This document shows positions 23,112 to 34,969 of a DNA stretch of 64,000 nucleotides, piece after piece (position 1 is the stretch's first letter; each line of letters starts with the position of its first letter). The notes beneath the pieces are model-generated. The model was not told the DNA's origin. It saw nothing but the letters and a program-made list of their open reading frames with translations, and searched no databases. Source of the DNA: Thereva unica (lineage: Eukaryota; Arthropoda; Insecta; Diptera; Therevidae). The position numbers and the translations under genes are program-made. The stretch covers positions 238,039,143-238,103,142 of the forward strand of contig OX465281.1 in NCBI GenBank assembly GCA_949987705.1. Reading direction: 5' to 3'.

Positions 23112-25060
23112 ATGCCTCGGAACTCAATGGACAACACGACGACGACTTTTGCTTTTCGAACAAGGACACGAATCGGATCATGGAATGTGAGAATACTGCT
23201 TGCTGGATGAAGTCTTCAACGATATGAATCGATATAAAATCAAGATCATGGGACTTAGCAAGACCAGATGGCCCGATGCAGGGGAAACTTACTCATGGTA
23301 GGTAAAACTTACTTTTGTCACAAGAAGATACACAAAGAAACCTGGGTGTCCGCTCGATGGTAAAACTAAAAACCAGATAGATTATGTCGCAGTCAGCCGC
23401 AGACGGAGAACTATTCTGGAGGTTGTCAGAAGCTTTAGAGGAGCAGACACTGGAAGTGACCACCATTAGGTAATAACAACTATTTGCCTTAAAATCGCCG
23501 CAATCAAAAACGTGCAACACGATGCTAGAACCCGTAGACGGTTCTTCGACGGGACGCTTCTGCGAGAGAGCGTTAAAAAGTGAGAATTTGCTGGGAACGT
23601 GCAACAAATATTAAACCAGCAAACCGTTTCTGACGGCAAAATATTGAAAAGCTGTGGAGCACAACAAATTGCGCTATATTGACGGCTGCGAAAACGAGCA
23701 TCAGCATCGGTTACGTCCAAAGAAACCAGCAACACTGGATCTCGGATACAACTTGAGGCCCCCATACAAGGTCAAATTGGATGTACATCGAAGTGCGGAT
23801 GTACAACCAAAACTATTTATTGTGGGCCGGTCGGCCGATCAAAATACATTGGGCTTATGGGTTTGATGAAAATCTGGATGTACATCCAATTTGACCGTGT
23901 ATTGGGGCCTTTGTTGGAAAAAATAGAACGCAGGAGGGCCATCAAAAATAACTTGAACTTTACAAGCGGCCCGGAAAGACGTGACCAACTTGAACGGGAG
24001 TGCAAAGAGAAGTGTCCGGCGTGATAAAAGGCAACATATAAATGAGTTCGAACAAAAAGCGAGAAAGGCGGCAAACACAGGCAACAGTAAAGTGCTGTAC
24101 CAAATTACTACAAAGCTCTCGGGGCAGCACTCTACTAAAAAACATGCTGTAAAGATTGCGGAAGGAAAGTCGCTCTGCAGCGACGAGGAGCTACTCCAAA
24201 GATGGAGAGATTACTTCTTCGCCCCCTTGAATGGTTCACTTGCACAGGAGCCTCAGCAAAACAGCAACAATGCACAGCCAATAAGAATCACCACCCGGGC
24301 CCCATCCAAGACGGAAACAGTAACCGCAATTTATGCAATGGCCAATGGTAACGCAGCTGAAAAGATGGCATCCCGCCAAAATAGAATGGAGCACCTGTGC
24401 CTTTCCGGAGGATTGTACCGAAGGTATCATAGTCTAAATACCAAAAAAGGGAGACCTAACAAAATGTGACAATTGGAGAGGAATCTGTTTATTATCTAGG
24501 TACTGTGGGCAAAATTTTGAAAGACAGTAGACCGAACGATTAGAAGGCAGCAGGCCTGATTCAGGAAAGGCCGCGCATATATAGATCAGATTATACTTTG
24601 AGAATCATAGTGGAGCAGTCTACTGAATTCCGATCCCCCCTTTACCTTGCTTTCGTAGATTATGAGAAAGCGTTCGACTCGGTTAGTAGGAGCTTTATAT
24701 GGCAGGTACTACGGCAAAGTGGGCTGCCTGATAAAATAATAGAATCGATAAAAGCCCTATACAACTTCCAAATGCAGAGTTCTTCACAATGGAAAATTAT
24801 CCGACAGCTTTGAGGTAAGTTCAGGAGTACGACAAGGATGCCGCCTTTTGCCTTTACTATTTCTTATAGTAATAAACGACATCCTTGTCGGTGCTCTAGA
24901 TAGTAGAACAGGCTGAATACAATGGGGTTTGCTAGACTAAGGATCTCGACTACGCGGAGGCCGCAACAACTGGGAGATTCTGGTCGGACCTGAGAGCTGT
25001 CGCGCAAAACAGAGTTTGCTGGAGGACAACTGTTTCCGCCCTATGTCCAATGAGGGATTA
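23112..25060 (+). pseudogene. Decayed RTE-like LINE (LINE D)
   Basis: Fragments in changing frames follow the order of an endonuclease-reverse transcriptase. RIGSWNVR lies near 23170, followed by IKIMGLSKTRWPDAGETYS. Near 23350 comes a block ending in QIDYVAVSRRRR and then RGADTGSDHH (the SDH motif). At 23981-24469 there is a linker and fingers region with KVLYQITTKLSGQ and EELLQRWRDYFF. FVDYEKAFDSVSRSFIWQVL lies at 24650-24710 and GVRQGC near 24825. The catalytic YADD region near 24940 is damaged. Many stops and frameshifts show an old inactive copy, also broken by a MITE at 23756. Confidence 0.8.
23756..23910. mobile_element. Small MITE inside LINE D
   Basis: It has inverted ends of about 33 bp, AGGCCCC(C/A)ATACA then GGTCAAATTGGATGTACATC, with three or so mismatches, and a total length of about 155 bp. 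A weak TTG flank is present on both sides (23753-23755 and 23911-23913). It is non-coding; the superfamily is undetermined. Confidence 0.7.
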
Positions 25061-25069
25061 AAGGAGCAT

Positions 25070-27660
25070 AAGGAAAGAAAATATTTTTGAGAACATAGAA
25101 TATGTCATCCTCGTTACAGTGTCACCTTACTTCGCTGGTAATAAACATCCAAAACGCAAAACGATATTATTTTAATGTACATAGTTTCGCACGCTCTCCT
25201 TACTATTACCATAGATTTATAAAACTAAAATTCCTCCACCTTTACATGTGTCAATAAGAAAATAATTTTCATGGCTAATAACTTTCTAGCCAAAAAAAAT
25301 TGAAGGTCACACTTAAGCAACAAATTTTCCTGAGTTTCCTCCTCGAAGATGAAAAAAAAAAAACTTCTTAAGAATAAAGTTTCTTTTAGATGTCATTTAT
25401 TCTGTGATGACGAACAGTAATCTCTGAGTCTTTGTCAACAAAAATAGCATCTATATATCTAAAGTGAATGGGGAAAATATTGTGAGTGTGTGAATATAAG
25501 TCCATCTTAAGATTTATCATCAATTCGAGGACAAGAAAAGTAACGAAGTGATTAATGCCGAGACATATCGTGCTGGTATCTTTACATAAATCCCTTCCAG
25601 CAATTCCGGCAAATTGGCTGAACATTTTGCAAGATTTTTTCTTTTAAGAGTTTTGCGACTTACTTAAGGTGGTTGGTCAACCTTAAGCCTTGGCACAGAT
25701 TTTGATTGACGTATATAATATGATTGTATATGTATATGCCTTGGACTATTTCGGCAACTTTCTCTTTGGTTTTTAGTTCAACAAATTTTTTGTATCATTT
25801 AGTCCTCCCAAAAATGGGTTCAAGAGCAAAGTTCTTCTGTGCTAATCTTTCGCCTTGTTTCCTTCATAGCGTTTATTATTTATTTACAAGCAATTTCTGA
25901 TCTCTAGGGTACATTAAGGGCTGTTTTCAGAGCCCAAAAGCTTTACTATAAATTTTGCAATAACCGGGAAGGCGCGCAATAACCAGCACACAAACAGAAG
26001 TGTGTCCTGTCTCCATTCAGGGAAATTTCAATTTCGACCCCATTGTGTTCTGATTCCATCAATAATTGAGTCGTCTTTAATTTGCCTCGGCTTAATCGTT
26101 CTATTAACATCAGCTAGGTAGAGGCACCTTCACCTTAAGCCATTGGTAGAGGTTGTTGAGGATATTAGAACCCTTTCGCTACCCATCCTGTGTTCCGCCT
26201 AGAAATTTCGAATGCCATGACTTTAATAAATTTCCTGGGGAATCTTGGGCTAAAGTATTCCATTAATTCCAAGAATTTTATCTTTTGCAAGTTAGATTTA
26301 AGGAAAGTACACAGTCCTGTAAGGTGTCCGGGTAAGTCTAGCACAATATGAAAATTGTAAAATAGAAACATCAAACGATCGGAATGTTTTTGTGAATGGA
26401 ATTTTCCAGGAGATGATGAATGCTTGAACAAAATATATAAAGCATAAAGTTACGAAAAAAATGTAAACAAACTAAGAAAGAATCAAAACATTTTTCAAAA
26501 ATCATTTCCGAATTGCTGTGTTGTATATTTCCTAGAAATGGCACAGCGAATGGAACTCCTGGCTCAAGGCAATTGCTTTAAATTTTCCAAGGATATTATT
26601 ATTGTGCTTCTTCAGCAAGGAAGCGACTTCACTTTAAATCTCTGCCGCGATGTCTTTTCGTCCTTGTAACGATGCCATGCCGGGAATTGTGATTCACCAG
26701 GGAGGCAATTTACATTAATAATTTCGGTTTTATTGGAAAAAATAATGGCCTTTATTTTGTATAATATGAGCAGAACAGCCATTTATTATACTACATATAA
26801 GTACATCGCCCTTGTGTGTTCGTTCATTTTATGGTGAAAGCAACAATTTAGTCGCATCCACGCTAAAACCATCATCAAATATATTCTGATCACCAATCAA
26901 GAAGAATATGGCTAATCCATAATGCGGTATATCTATGCCGAGCCTTTTGATACATATTATTCATGAATTTGTACTGAAAGTGCCGCATCAAGTGTGTCAA
27001 TTACAATTTGTATTTCAACTATTTACCTTCATTATTGCACGTTTTACGTTTATGTGTGTGTCAATTTGGGTAATCTCATGTAAATTGACGGGATTTTATC
27101 GACAATTTATACATTTCCGAGGTATTTGAGATTAAGGTCATGGGGGAAAACGGTGTAAAATGAATCAAGTATTTACATGCGATTGTAAACAGATCCCAAT
27201 TATACTTAGTGAATGTAATCCTTTGACATTATCAGATTTTCAACGAAATAACTGTTGGGTTTTGTATAAACATAGTCACAGATTTGCAGTATGGTATGCT
27301 TTTTTGTAATACGACACGTTGGTGATAGCTTATTATATTCGGTGCAAATAACTGTTCCAACGAAAGAGATTACCTTACCATTGTACAGCTTTGATGTACA
27401 GCTTAATGAATTCGCCGAAATGTACCTCGATAAAAGTCGAACAATTTCCATAATGGCTGCCAATTAGTCAATTAATCTACATCCTGCACAGCTTTACAAT
27501 TCCACGAATGAAATAAAGCTATTAAACAATATACTTTTAACTGCTGAGATATAGTTTATGTTCTAATTCCGACTAAACGTTGCGTAGCTAACTAGGTATG
27601 TTTGGATGGGAAGATTAGGCCGGCCGTGCACTAGTAACTAATTTCAAGCAACTTTCTAAT
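25070..27660. other. No gene seen
   Basis: AT-rich sequence with open frames below 90 codons, none with recognisable motifs. Confidence 0.5.
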
Positions 27661-27663
27661 CAG

Positions 27664-28010
27664 AATAAAATATATAGTTTAAAAAAACCAAAAAATACGC
27701 TTTTAATTTAAAATGAACTAAAAAGTAAAAAATAATGTTTAATGTAAAATTTTTATTGCTCCAGCCAGTATATGGGAACAACCTACGTTTCGAAATGTAA
27801 AAAAGCGTGGGGCTCCTTACCTATTTCCTTATTTTATTAACATTGGAACTTTTCGTTAGCGCCCCACGCTTTTTTACATTTCGAAACGTAGGTTGTTCCC
27901 ATATACTGGCTGGAGCAATAAAAATTTTACATTAAAAATTATTTTTTACTTTTTAGTTCACTTTAAATTAAAAGCGTATTTTTTGGTTTTTTTAAACTAT
28001 ATATTTTATT
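27664..28010. mobile_element. Foldback element with 150-bp arms
   Basis: Two 150-bp arms (27664-27813 and 27861-28010) are inverted copies that differ at about two positions by eye, separated by a 47-bp loop. Outer ends are A/T-rich (AATAAAATATATAG). Inner ends carry GCGTGGGGC. No coding capacity and no obvious target duplication. The near-identity of the arms suggests recent origin or gene conversion between arms. RNA from it would form a long hairpin. Confidence 0.9.
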
Positions 28011-28019
28011 TTCTACTTT

Positions 28020-28430
28020 TTAGTCTATTATATGGCTTCTACCATTTTCTTGTCACCACCACGTCATCTTGATTTTTTTACAAAATAGTCAGATTACATT
28101 GTCATCCAAACTAAACGTGTGTGCAAAATTTCAGCTCAATCGGAAACCGGGAAGTGGGTTAAATTTAACTTACAAGATTTTATTGCATAGTTACAAGTGC
28201 AGCTAATTAACACATATCCATTTTGAATTTAGAATTACGCTACACAGCTAATAGTATTGTATTTGGCATACCCATCCATTTGGTACCCATATCGGGGGTC
28301 GGGGAGCACAATTGCAAAATTCGGCCGTCAGCTTAATCGGAAACCGGGAAGTGGGTCAAATTTAACTTACAAGATTTTATTACATAGTTACAAGTGAAGC
28401 TAATAAAAGCGGATTAAAAATAGAACACAT
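28020..28430 (-). repeat. Helitron-like internal sequence with direct duplication
   Basis: Read on the minus strand, blocks such as CCCACTTCC, GGTTTCCGAT and GCTCCCCGACCCCCGATATG resemble the interior of the Helitron at 2250-2570. A block containing CGGAAACCGGGAAGTGGGT and ACTTACAAGATTTTATT occurs twice, at about 28132-28207 and 28331-28404. Helitron ends are not recognised here. Confidence 0.55.
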
Positions 28431-28582
28431 TGAAGTAAACGTAAGTCCGCGCACAGGTGATTTTTTAGTTGCGGCAACTAAATAAATCCAACACGTTCTA
28501 TTTTAATGGCGAGTGAGATTTTACGTTGACTCAACTCTAATCGCCGATAACAAAAGTTACTAGTGCGTGGGATTCCGTCTTA

Positions 28583-28919
28583 AGCGGCCTACAGACGACA
28601 AACTTGGTTGACAACAAAGTTGGCATCATGAAATGCACAGACACACCAACTTGATTGTCAACATCCGTGCAAACATCAACGAAGTGCACCGTTCAAATTA
28701 CTTTTTCAAATGATTTTCGCTGGATAAGTTCTCAATACCGCTACAGACATACAACATGGTTGCCAACTTCTACGAAAAATTAAAAATTTTTGATTTCATT
28801 CCAACCGTCGACAAACTTCAATTTGAAGTTGTTAACCAACCTACACACTTTAAATTTTGACACCAACACCAAATGTTGCCAACTTTATTTGCAACCAAGT
28901 TTGTCGTGTGTAGGCTGCT
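28583..28919. mobile_element. Harbinger-like MITE, second family (TTA duplication)
   Basis: Inverted ends of about 43 bp start AGC(G/A)GCCTACA and continue CGACAAACTTGGTTG, with a few mismatches. The element is flanked by TTA at 28580-28582 and 28920-28922. Several internal copies of the AACTTTGTTG / CAACTT motif are present. Non-coding. Confidence 0.75.
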
Positions 28920-28982
28920 TTAGCTAACAGATTGGCGCGGCGCGGACAATTTAACGGAATTTAACAGACGATGGAATTGAAA

Positions 28983-29309
28983 TTAACGAATACGGTTTAA
29001 AGCGATGGTTGTCTCAGTCGTGGTACTGCTCGGAAAATGGGTGTCCATGAGTGGTGTCAGGGATTCTCTGCTTAAGTCTGTCCAATCGCTGTTTTCATTG
29101 TGTAAGTAACTAAGCATTATAGCCGCTTTAGTTATTATTTTACGTAGCCTTGAGGCTTCCGATGTGGACTCGATATTGCTGCAAGAGGCAGCCCAGGAAG
29201 TACGTTTGGCCTTCCTTATTGCCATTTTGTATCTATTCAGCTTCGACTTATAGCAGCCCCAGGAGGTTACGCTGTTGGTGCGTCTAGCTGAATTAAATTC
29301 CTTTCTCAA
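28983..29309 (-). pseudogene. LOA-like linker between endonuclease and RT
   Basis: The stretch SWGCYKSKLNRYKMAIRKAK, then SWAASCSNIESTSEASRLRK and LMDTHFPSS follows the usual pattern of this linker in R1/LOA-type LINEs (basic helix, then W..FC..I, then LL.THFP). The reverse transcriptase that should follow is absent, so the element is truncated at this end. Confidence 0.65.
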
Positions 29310-29930
29310 CTATTTGCGGAGTGTTTCAAGTTCTGGAGACCACCATGGGGGTTTGGAAGCCTCTTTATGCAGCCTGTTCGGTCAAGCTTTATTTATAGCA
29401 TTGGAGCATAGTTCTGTAAAAATGTCCACAATGCTGTCGAGTTGTTCCCGGTTTTTGGGAATACCGAGGTGGTTGCAAGTAAGTTGTTTATTGTTTGTAA
29501 CACTTGAATTTTTGTAAGAAGAGGTCGATTGAAACAACTTTCGTGGTACTACCCCAGGGTGGCTTAGGGGCAAGGTTCTTTGTGATTAGTCTGGTATAGT
29601 AACTCCAATTTGTCTTTTCTAGGTTTTTTAATTTGGACGGGGTGGTTCAGCTAGAGTCTTGCAGATGGAACTCTATAAACCTGTGGTCTGAGAAAGAGTC
29701 TTCCTTCAAGACCTTCCAAGCCAGTATTTGATCAGAGTGACAGTCCGAGACCAGGGTGATGTCCAGAACTTCCTCTGTTTTTGGTAACAATGGTGTGGTC
29801 ATTTCCCTTGTTGCAGATTGCAAGCCTGATGCCTAATAGGTAATTAAAAATAACTTCACCTCGGTCATTGGTATGATGCTGCCCCATTGTGTGTGGTGTG
29901 CATTTGCATCGCCTCCCATAACCAGGGCTG

Positions 29931-31069
29931 AGGGGCGGATTCACTTTTTTCCGCCCTAGGCCAACTCGATCATTTGATAAAAAATGTTAATAAAATAAAA
30001 TTTCAAATATAGGACCCAGTTCAAAAATTTGGCATTCCAATAAAAACTCAATTCGTCGAGCAATTAATTTTTAATAATTAATTATTATTATCGCATATCA
30101 CATACAATCACAAATTCTTTGGTTACATATTTGCTTATCAAATTAGTTAAATTTAATGAGTAACAGTTTTGCTGTATTACAAGGGCTTATGACGAGATTT
30201 TTGTAAAGCGAACTCGTCAATGATGGAGTCTAAATCTAAAGTTTGCAACGTTTCTTTTTCGATACGTAATATCGCCAAATTGTTGAATCTTTTTTCTGAC
30301 ATTGTGGAACGTAGATAAGGTTTTCTCCGCTTTAAACAAGACAAAGATCGCTCAGCAGTGCAATTAGTCGTGTACATTCGAGGTGCGATGTCGACATTCG
30401 AATAAATTCCATGAAAATCATTTTCTCTGATCCAATGACACAAATGGAAGTTTTCGATTTCAAGTTCTGATCTAGTGCTGCAAGATGCGATTTCAAGTAT
30501 AGTAACTCAGAAAGTAAATTTTCCTCTAGATCGTTTGGAAATGAAGAAACTAGTTTTTCCGCTGCAACCTCTAGTTCAATTGAAGACAAACTTTCGAACT
30601 GAATAATCGCTTTAAAATTCTCGTCGATTGCTACATATGCCACTCGTCTCATGTGCAGATCGAAAATTAGTTTTCACTAATGAGTTCAGTTCTTTTTCTT
30701 CTCGCAATTTTGCATACTGACTGCCGCTTAATCGCATTCTACCAACACTCATTGTATCCGGCTAATATACTGGGGCTGGATGTTTTTAATTGAAGCTTAC
30801 TTGCATGTAAACACAGAACTGTAGGTTATGTCATAGGTTTTGCGCCAAGAGCGCCGCTGATTGGTCTATATAGATAATAAATTCTGGCGTCAAATGTATT
30901 GTAATACGTCAGTGTTGAAAATGAAAAAAAAAAAAAAAACTATTTACATCACAGAGATTAAAAAGTATTTTTTCATTCACCTAAAAAAATTTATTCCAAA
31001 TTTTTGCCGCCTTTCAAAATTTGCCGCCCCAGGCCAGTGCCTGCTGTGCCTGTGCGTTAATCCGCCCCT
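29931..31069 (-). mobile_element. hAT-type element, 5-bp duplication
   Basis: The ends are AGGGGCGGATT and its complement, and the flanks share GGCTG (29926-29930 and 31070-31074). Removing the element rejoins the LOA endonuclease so that a DANAHHT catalytic motif reads through, which confirms the boundaries. It encodes a hAT C-terminal domain on the minus strand. At about 1.1 kb it is internally deleted. A longer duplication is not supported. Confidence 0.75.
30177..30652 (-). pseudogene. hAT transposase C-terminal fragment
   Basis: Two overlapping frames encode the C-terminal dimerisation region of a hAT transposase of the ZMYM1/zinc-finger-MYM-like type. Visible are YTTNCTAERSLSCLKRRKPY and LRSTMSEKRFNNLAILRIEK, matching the usual T.CTAERSFS.LK.IK..LRSTM...RL..LAIL.IE pattern. 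The preceding frame (30652-30332) carries the helical region upstream. The catalytic domain is missing and a frameshift separates the two frames. Inactive. Confidence 0.8.
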
Positions 31070-31219
31070 GGCTGTGGTAGCATCGGTGTAGCTTACCAGG
31101 TCCTGAAAGGTCTATCTTCGTGGGCTAGATAAAAAGAGGCCAACCTGAGTTTTTTTCTGTTCTAACTCTAGGTCACTACCGTAAAGTCTCCGTCACTAAA
31201 TTGAAGGAGAAGAAAGATG

Positions 31220-31423
31220 TTAACATCGTTTTTTTAGCAGATTACCTGTTCTGGGTTTTCCCGTGCCTTTGGTGTAAAAGAGATTAAATTTGGACTTCCT
31301 TAAGCCACAGATCCTGTCACCAGCGATCCATGGCTCTTGGACTAGGGCAACATCGGCTTCGCAAAGCAAAAGAGCGGCAGACGCCACTTTACAATGATGA
31401 AGGTTTATTTGTATCACTTTCAT
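31220..31423 (-). pseudogene. LOA-like endonuclease, N-terminal part
   Basis: A 67-codon open stretch begins MKVIQINLHHCKVASAALLL, continues CEADVALVQEPWIAGDRICGL and ends in a region with a frameshift. This is the start of the APE domain (Asn in QINLHH, catalytic Glu in VQEPW). The start Met follows a short gap after the ORF1-like region. The rest of the domain continues, in other frames, through the hAT insertion into 29944-29732, where DANAHHT is altered at the junction and GEVIFNYLLGIRLAICNKGN is visible. This copy is not functional. Confidence 0.7.
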
Positions 31424-32446
31424 AATTTTGTTGGTTTTTTTACCTCGGCGATGGTCACCTCCGCTTCTTCGTCGCTGGAGATGTCCTAATCGAAGTCCGA
31501 GCTAGGGAGTGGGTGCATGTTACTCATGTCTTTGCCCAGCTTCTACTGCTTTGAGTCGGGCACCGGAGTTAACCTCTCCGATTCTAGCTATAGCAGCCTT
31601 GTACAGCTCTGCGGGTCTGGTGTTGTCTCAGGCTGTCGGCTTTAAACTTCCTTGATACCATCCGGCATCAAGGCATGAAGAAGGAGGTACAACTCTTGGA
31701 TGAAGCTTGTTATGACAAGCTTAGCCAAATCAATATTGGATTTTGGTAAAATCCTCCATCGACACTTGGTCCTCCCCGATCGGGTTGGTAGCTAAACGAA
31801 GGATTCTTGGTGGTGTTCTTGGTGACCTGCCTTTGCCGGGTCTGGTTTTTTTGTTAGGTCTTTGGCCCTTCTGCAGACTATTTGCTGCCTTGATCCCGCG
31901 CAGCGGGAAGACTTTTCTGAAGACTTTTTTCGAAAAAGGGAGCTTGTGGATTCCCATGGTTTAGGTGGGCTCGGGAGTGCCGTAGCCCTTTTTTCCTCGG
32001 GATTTGAAGCCCCTTCCGGTTTTGGTTAAAGGGAACCGGACCCCTTTTTTGTTTTTGTTTAAACATAATTATTATTTATTACTTTCACGAGTAACGAGGA
32101 AACGAGGTCCACCCGGGCAGATATCCGCAGTGCCCGAATAAGGCTAATTAGATCCGGAGATCACCAGGTATCCGTAGCACATCCTTCACGATTGAGCTAT
32201 TTTTACTGGGTTCTCAGCCTCATCGGCATGGTTGCCATTACACCTTGATCAGGCCCAGAGGAGAGACAGAGAGGAGAACTAGGTTGGGTGACGACTGTCT
32301 GCTACGTTCGAGAACGCAATGCCCAAGGTGAACCAGCATGATGGACATATCACGAGCCAGTAGCTATCAGTGTTAAATATTATATGTTGTTGGAGCTGAC
32401 ATGCGGAACGCAATTGCAGTAAGCATTCAAGAGATGCAAGTTCCTC

Positions 32447-33070
32447 CTCCAGCCAGCCGCATTGGCTACAATATACAAATCCTACATTCGGCCGCGCCTC
32501 GAATACAACTCGCATATCTGGGCAGGCGCCCCAAAAACCACCTTGGCTTGTCTCGACAAGGTGCAAAATCGTGCCCTCAAACTCATTGGTGATGGCCGCT
32601 TTCGCGCCTCCATAGACACCTTGAGCCACCGTAGGAATGTAGCAGCCCTCTCCATACTTTATCGCTATTACCATAGCGACTGTTCCACCGAAATTCAGGA
32701 CCTCCTGCCTGCACGGCAATACTTTTCCCGCAACACAAGACTAGCCCGTTCGGCTCACCCCCATACCCTACAGCCCCCTCGTTCACGCACAATACGGTTT
32801 AGAAGTTCGTTTATGAATAGAACAACTCGACTGTGAAATAATCTCCCGCAGTCAGTATTTCCGAACTCGTACAACACCTTAGAGTTCAAACGTGAGGTCC
32901 ATCGTCATTTTCTTCTACACCCTCCAGACCCCCTCTAACCTTTCCTATTCTCCTCTATTCTTCAAACCAAGTTTACTACTAGACATTGCACCATGAACGG
33001 AACGACATGACGGACTGGTAGTACAAAGGGTTACAACTAAGCTTGGTTTTTTCATATAAAAAAAAAAAGC
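32447..33070 (+). pseudogene. CR1/Jockey-like LINE 3' end
   Basis: A 125-codon stretch from 32462 encodes the reverse transcriptase C-terminus: IYKSYIRPRLEYNSHIWAGA, LDKVQNRALKLIGD, SHRRNVAALSILYRYYHSDC. After one stop (a likely W-to-stop near 32834) it continues NLPQSVFPNSYNTLEFKREV and ends HPPDPL. A short 3' UTR follows, ending in ATATAAAAAAAAAAAAG. The element is 5'-truncated. Its 3' UTR (CATTGCACCATGAACGG, ACATGACGG, TAGTACAAAGGGT) is shared with the inverted fragment at 33150-33262. Confidence 0.75.
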
Positions 33071-33149
33071 AGAAGGAAACTGCAGAAGGCAGAAGGAAAC
33101 TGCAGAGTATGTTTCATGTTCCACGGTAATTTTGTTTCTTCGCCTTTTT

Positions 33150-33262
33150 TTTTTCTTTTTATGTGATAGTCTAAGCTCAGGTGTCACCCTTTGTACTACT
33201 AGTACGTCATGTCGTTTATGTCATGGTGCAATGTTCAGTAGTAAGCTTAGCTCGAAAGATAG
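33150..33262 (-). repeat. SINE/LINE 3' tail fragment, inverted
   Basis: Read on the minus strand it contains ACATTGCACCATGACATAAA, TAGTACAAAGGGTGACACC, TGAGCTTAGACTATCACATA and then an A-rich tail, matching both the CR1-like 3' UTR just to the left and the fragment at 6390-6478. The two neighbouring copies lie tail to tail, about 80 bp apart. Confidence 0.7.
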
Positions 33263-33339
33263 AGAGAAGGACATAATAGGTTAGGGGGGTCAAGGGGGTG
33301 TTGTTTGGCTGTCATTTGTGTGTTTATAATTATTGTCAG

Positions 33340-33640
33340 TTATGGATAGTAGGTTTCGCCGCAACAAAATATTTTAACATTTCGATATAGACGACCAAAT
33401 TAATTGGCAAACAATTATCACGAGCGACGAAGCATATTTCGATTAGGCCGGCTTTATTAATAAACCGAATAGCCACTATTGGGGCATTGAAAATTTTCAA
33501 TCGATACGCAAACTTACACTATCCTAGATTAACTATATGGTGATTGATTTAGGACGGTGGAGTCATAGAATCATTTTTCGAGGATGATAGAGGCAATGAT
33601 GTAAAAGCCTACATTGAAAGGAAATCAAAAGTCCTCCTCA
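33340..33640 (+). pseudogene. Mariner/Tc1-type transposase remnant
   Basis: The reading HFDIDDQINWQTIITSDEAY continues in frame through a stop to GFINKPNSHYWGIEN and PQSIR-like residues. It then runs on to FFEDDRGND in a shifted frame. This resembles the DDE core region of insect mariner-like transposases (SDEA.F..., N.R.W, then G.I.P.FFED). Stops and frameshifts show it is dead, and no terminal repeats are recognised. Confidence 0.6.
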
Positions 33641-33659
33641 TGTTTTCAAGTATTTCCCT

Positions 33660-34960
33660 CAAGTTATTTTATTGAATTTGAAAAATATTCTTTCAGGTGC
33701 CTTTGTAAATTCCGTGCCTTTTGTAGATTATGATTGTTCTTCGTTTTTTATGTATTCATATTTATAACCACGGCTTAGTAATGCCTCAGTTGCCTCCCGT
33801 TTCTTGACTGCACCAACTTCAGACAAACCAACCCCGGTGTCAATTAAATAATCTTCAATTTATTTCATCCTCATCTTCAAAAATGAAATTGGCCACATTT
33901 TCTGTTATTTTATTGTGAACAGCAAGTTCTAAAATAAAAAAATCACCTCAATATGCACAATCGTACGTAGACCCCCAATCACAATCAATAATACTACAAC
34001 GAAGTCCAAAGCGCGAAGGTCTATCTGGAAAAGTTTTCATCCCGCTGTTGACTGCGGCAGTAGTATCCTCTGAAGGCAGATTGTATTCATCGCAGGACCC
34101 AACTTTCGCACGGACTGAAAAAGCCGCAAAGATTCATAAAGAATCACCAATTTGCCGGTACTTTCAAAAGTTCCAGGTTTCAACAATTTGAGAAGAAAGG
34201 GCAGCCGACTTAAGGTGAAACTTTTTTACTCTCCTTAATTTATAAGAATTGCCGGGACCAAAAGGAAATCTCGGTAAGCCACAATGAGTTTTCGGAGCCA
34301 AAAAGGTACTCAAAGTACAGAAAAGATTTTATCCTGCATTATTTCTTTTGGCTTGTTTTTTTTTCCTTTATCCAGAATAATAAATATTAGTTGGGAAAAC
34401 TCGAGGAGGATTTCATTTTTAAATACACCGCGATTCCCTTTTATTTCACTAGGATTTAAGTTGAGGATTCTGATATTTATAAAAAAAATCACTTAGCGGC
34501 AGACCACTTAATGTGGCGATATTCAATTCGATTATGTTGGTTGGAAAAATCGAGTTCGATAAAGAAAATGGAGAAGGATAAAGTAGATTGATTTAAACAA
34601 AAAAAAAAAGAGATGATCTTGAAAATCGGTTTGCGGCTATCAAATTGATTTTAGGTGAATGAAGCCCTTGTGGAGGAACCTCTATCGTCCAATCAGGTAT
34701 ATAGGATATTTAAACCTGAAGTCAAGTAAATACTCTATCGTTTTGTTAAAGTTAGAGAATAAATTTCGAAATAAACAAAAGGCCTGGCAGGCAAGTAGCA
34801 TAGTGAACCTATGACAAAATAAGTAGACTGCCAACAAAGTGGTATAATGGGATAATGGGAAGGTCGTATAATTAAACAGGCGGGGAAGATAACTGATCCA
34901 GCTCCGTGATGTAATGTCGAAAGTTTGTCACGCGGGGAGAATGGAGAATAAGCAAGTGGT
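33660..34960. other. No gene seen
   Basis: No recognisable coding, RNA or repeat signal apart from short low-complexity runs. Confidence 0.45.
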
Positions 34961-34969
34961 GAGTCTAAC

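Larger units (their letters stand above)
28960..32066 (-). mobile_element. LOA-like LINE remnant, split by a hAT element
   Basis: Read right to left: an ORF1-like basic region (about 32066-31460), an APE endonuclease (31423 to 29732, interrupted by the hAT element at 29931-31069), and the linker entering the reverse transcriptase (29309-28983). The reverse transcriptase core itself is missing at the left end. The endonuclease opening KVIQINLHHCKVASAALLL and VALVQEPWI is typical of the LOA/Jockey group, which also has a separate ORF1. Multiple frame breaks show it is inactive. Confidence 0.65.

Noticed and set aside
24598..24813. Independent 71-residue gene
   Set aside because: It is the palm segment (DYEKAFDSVSR) of the decayed LINE D.
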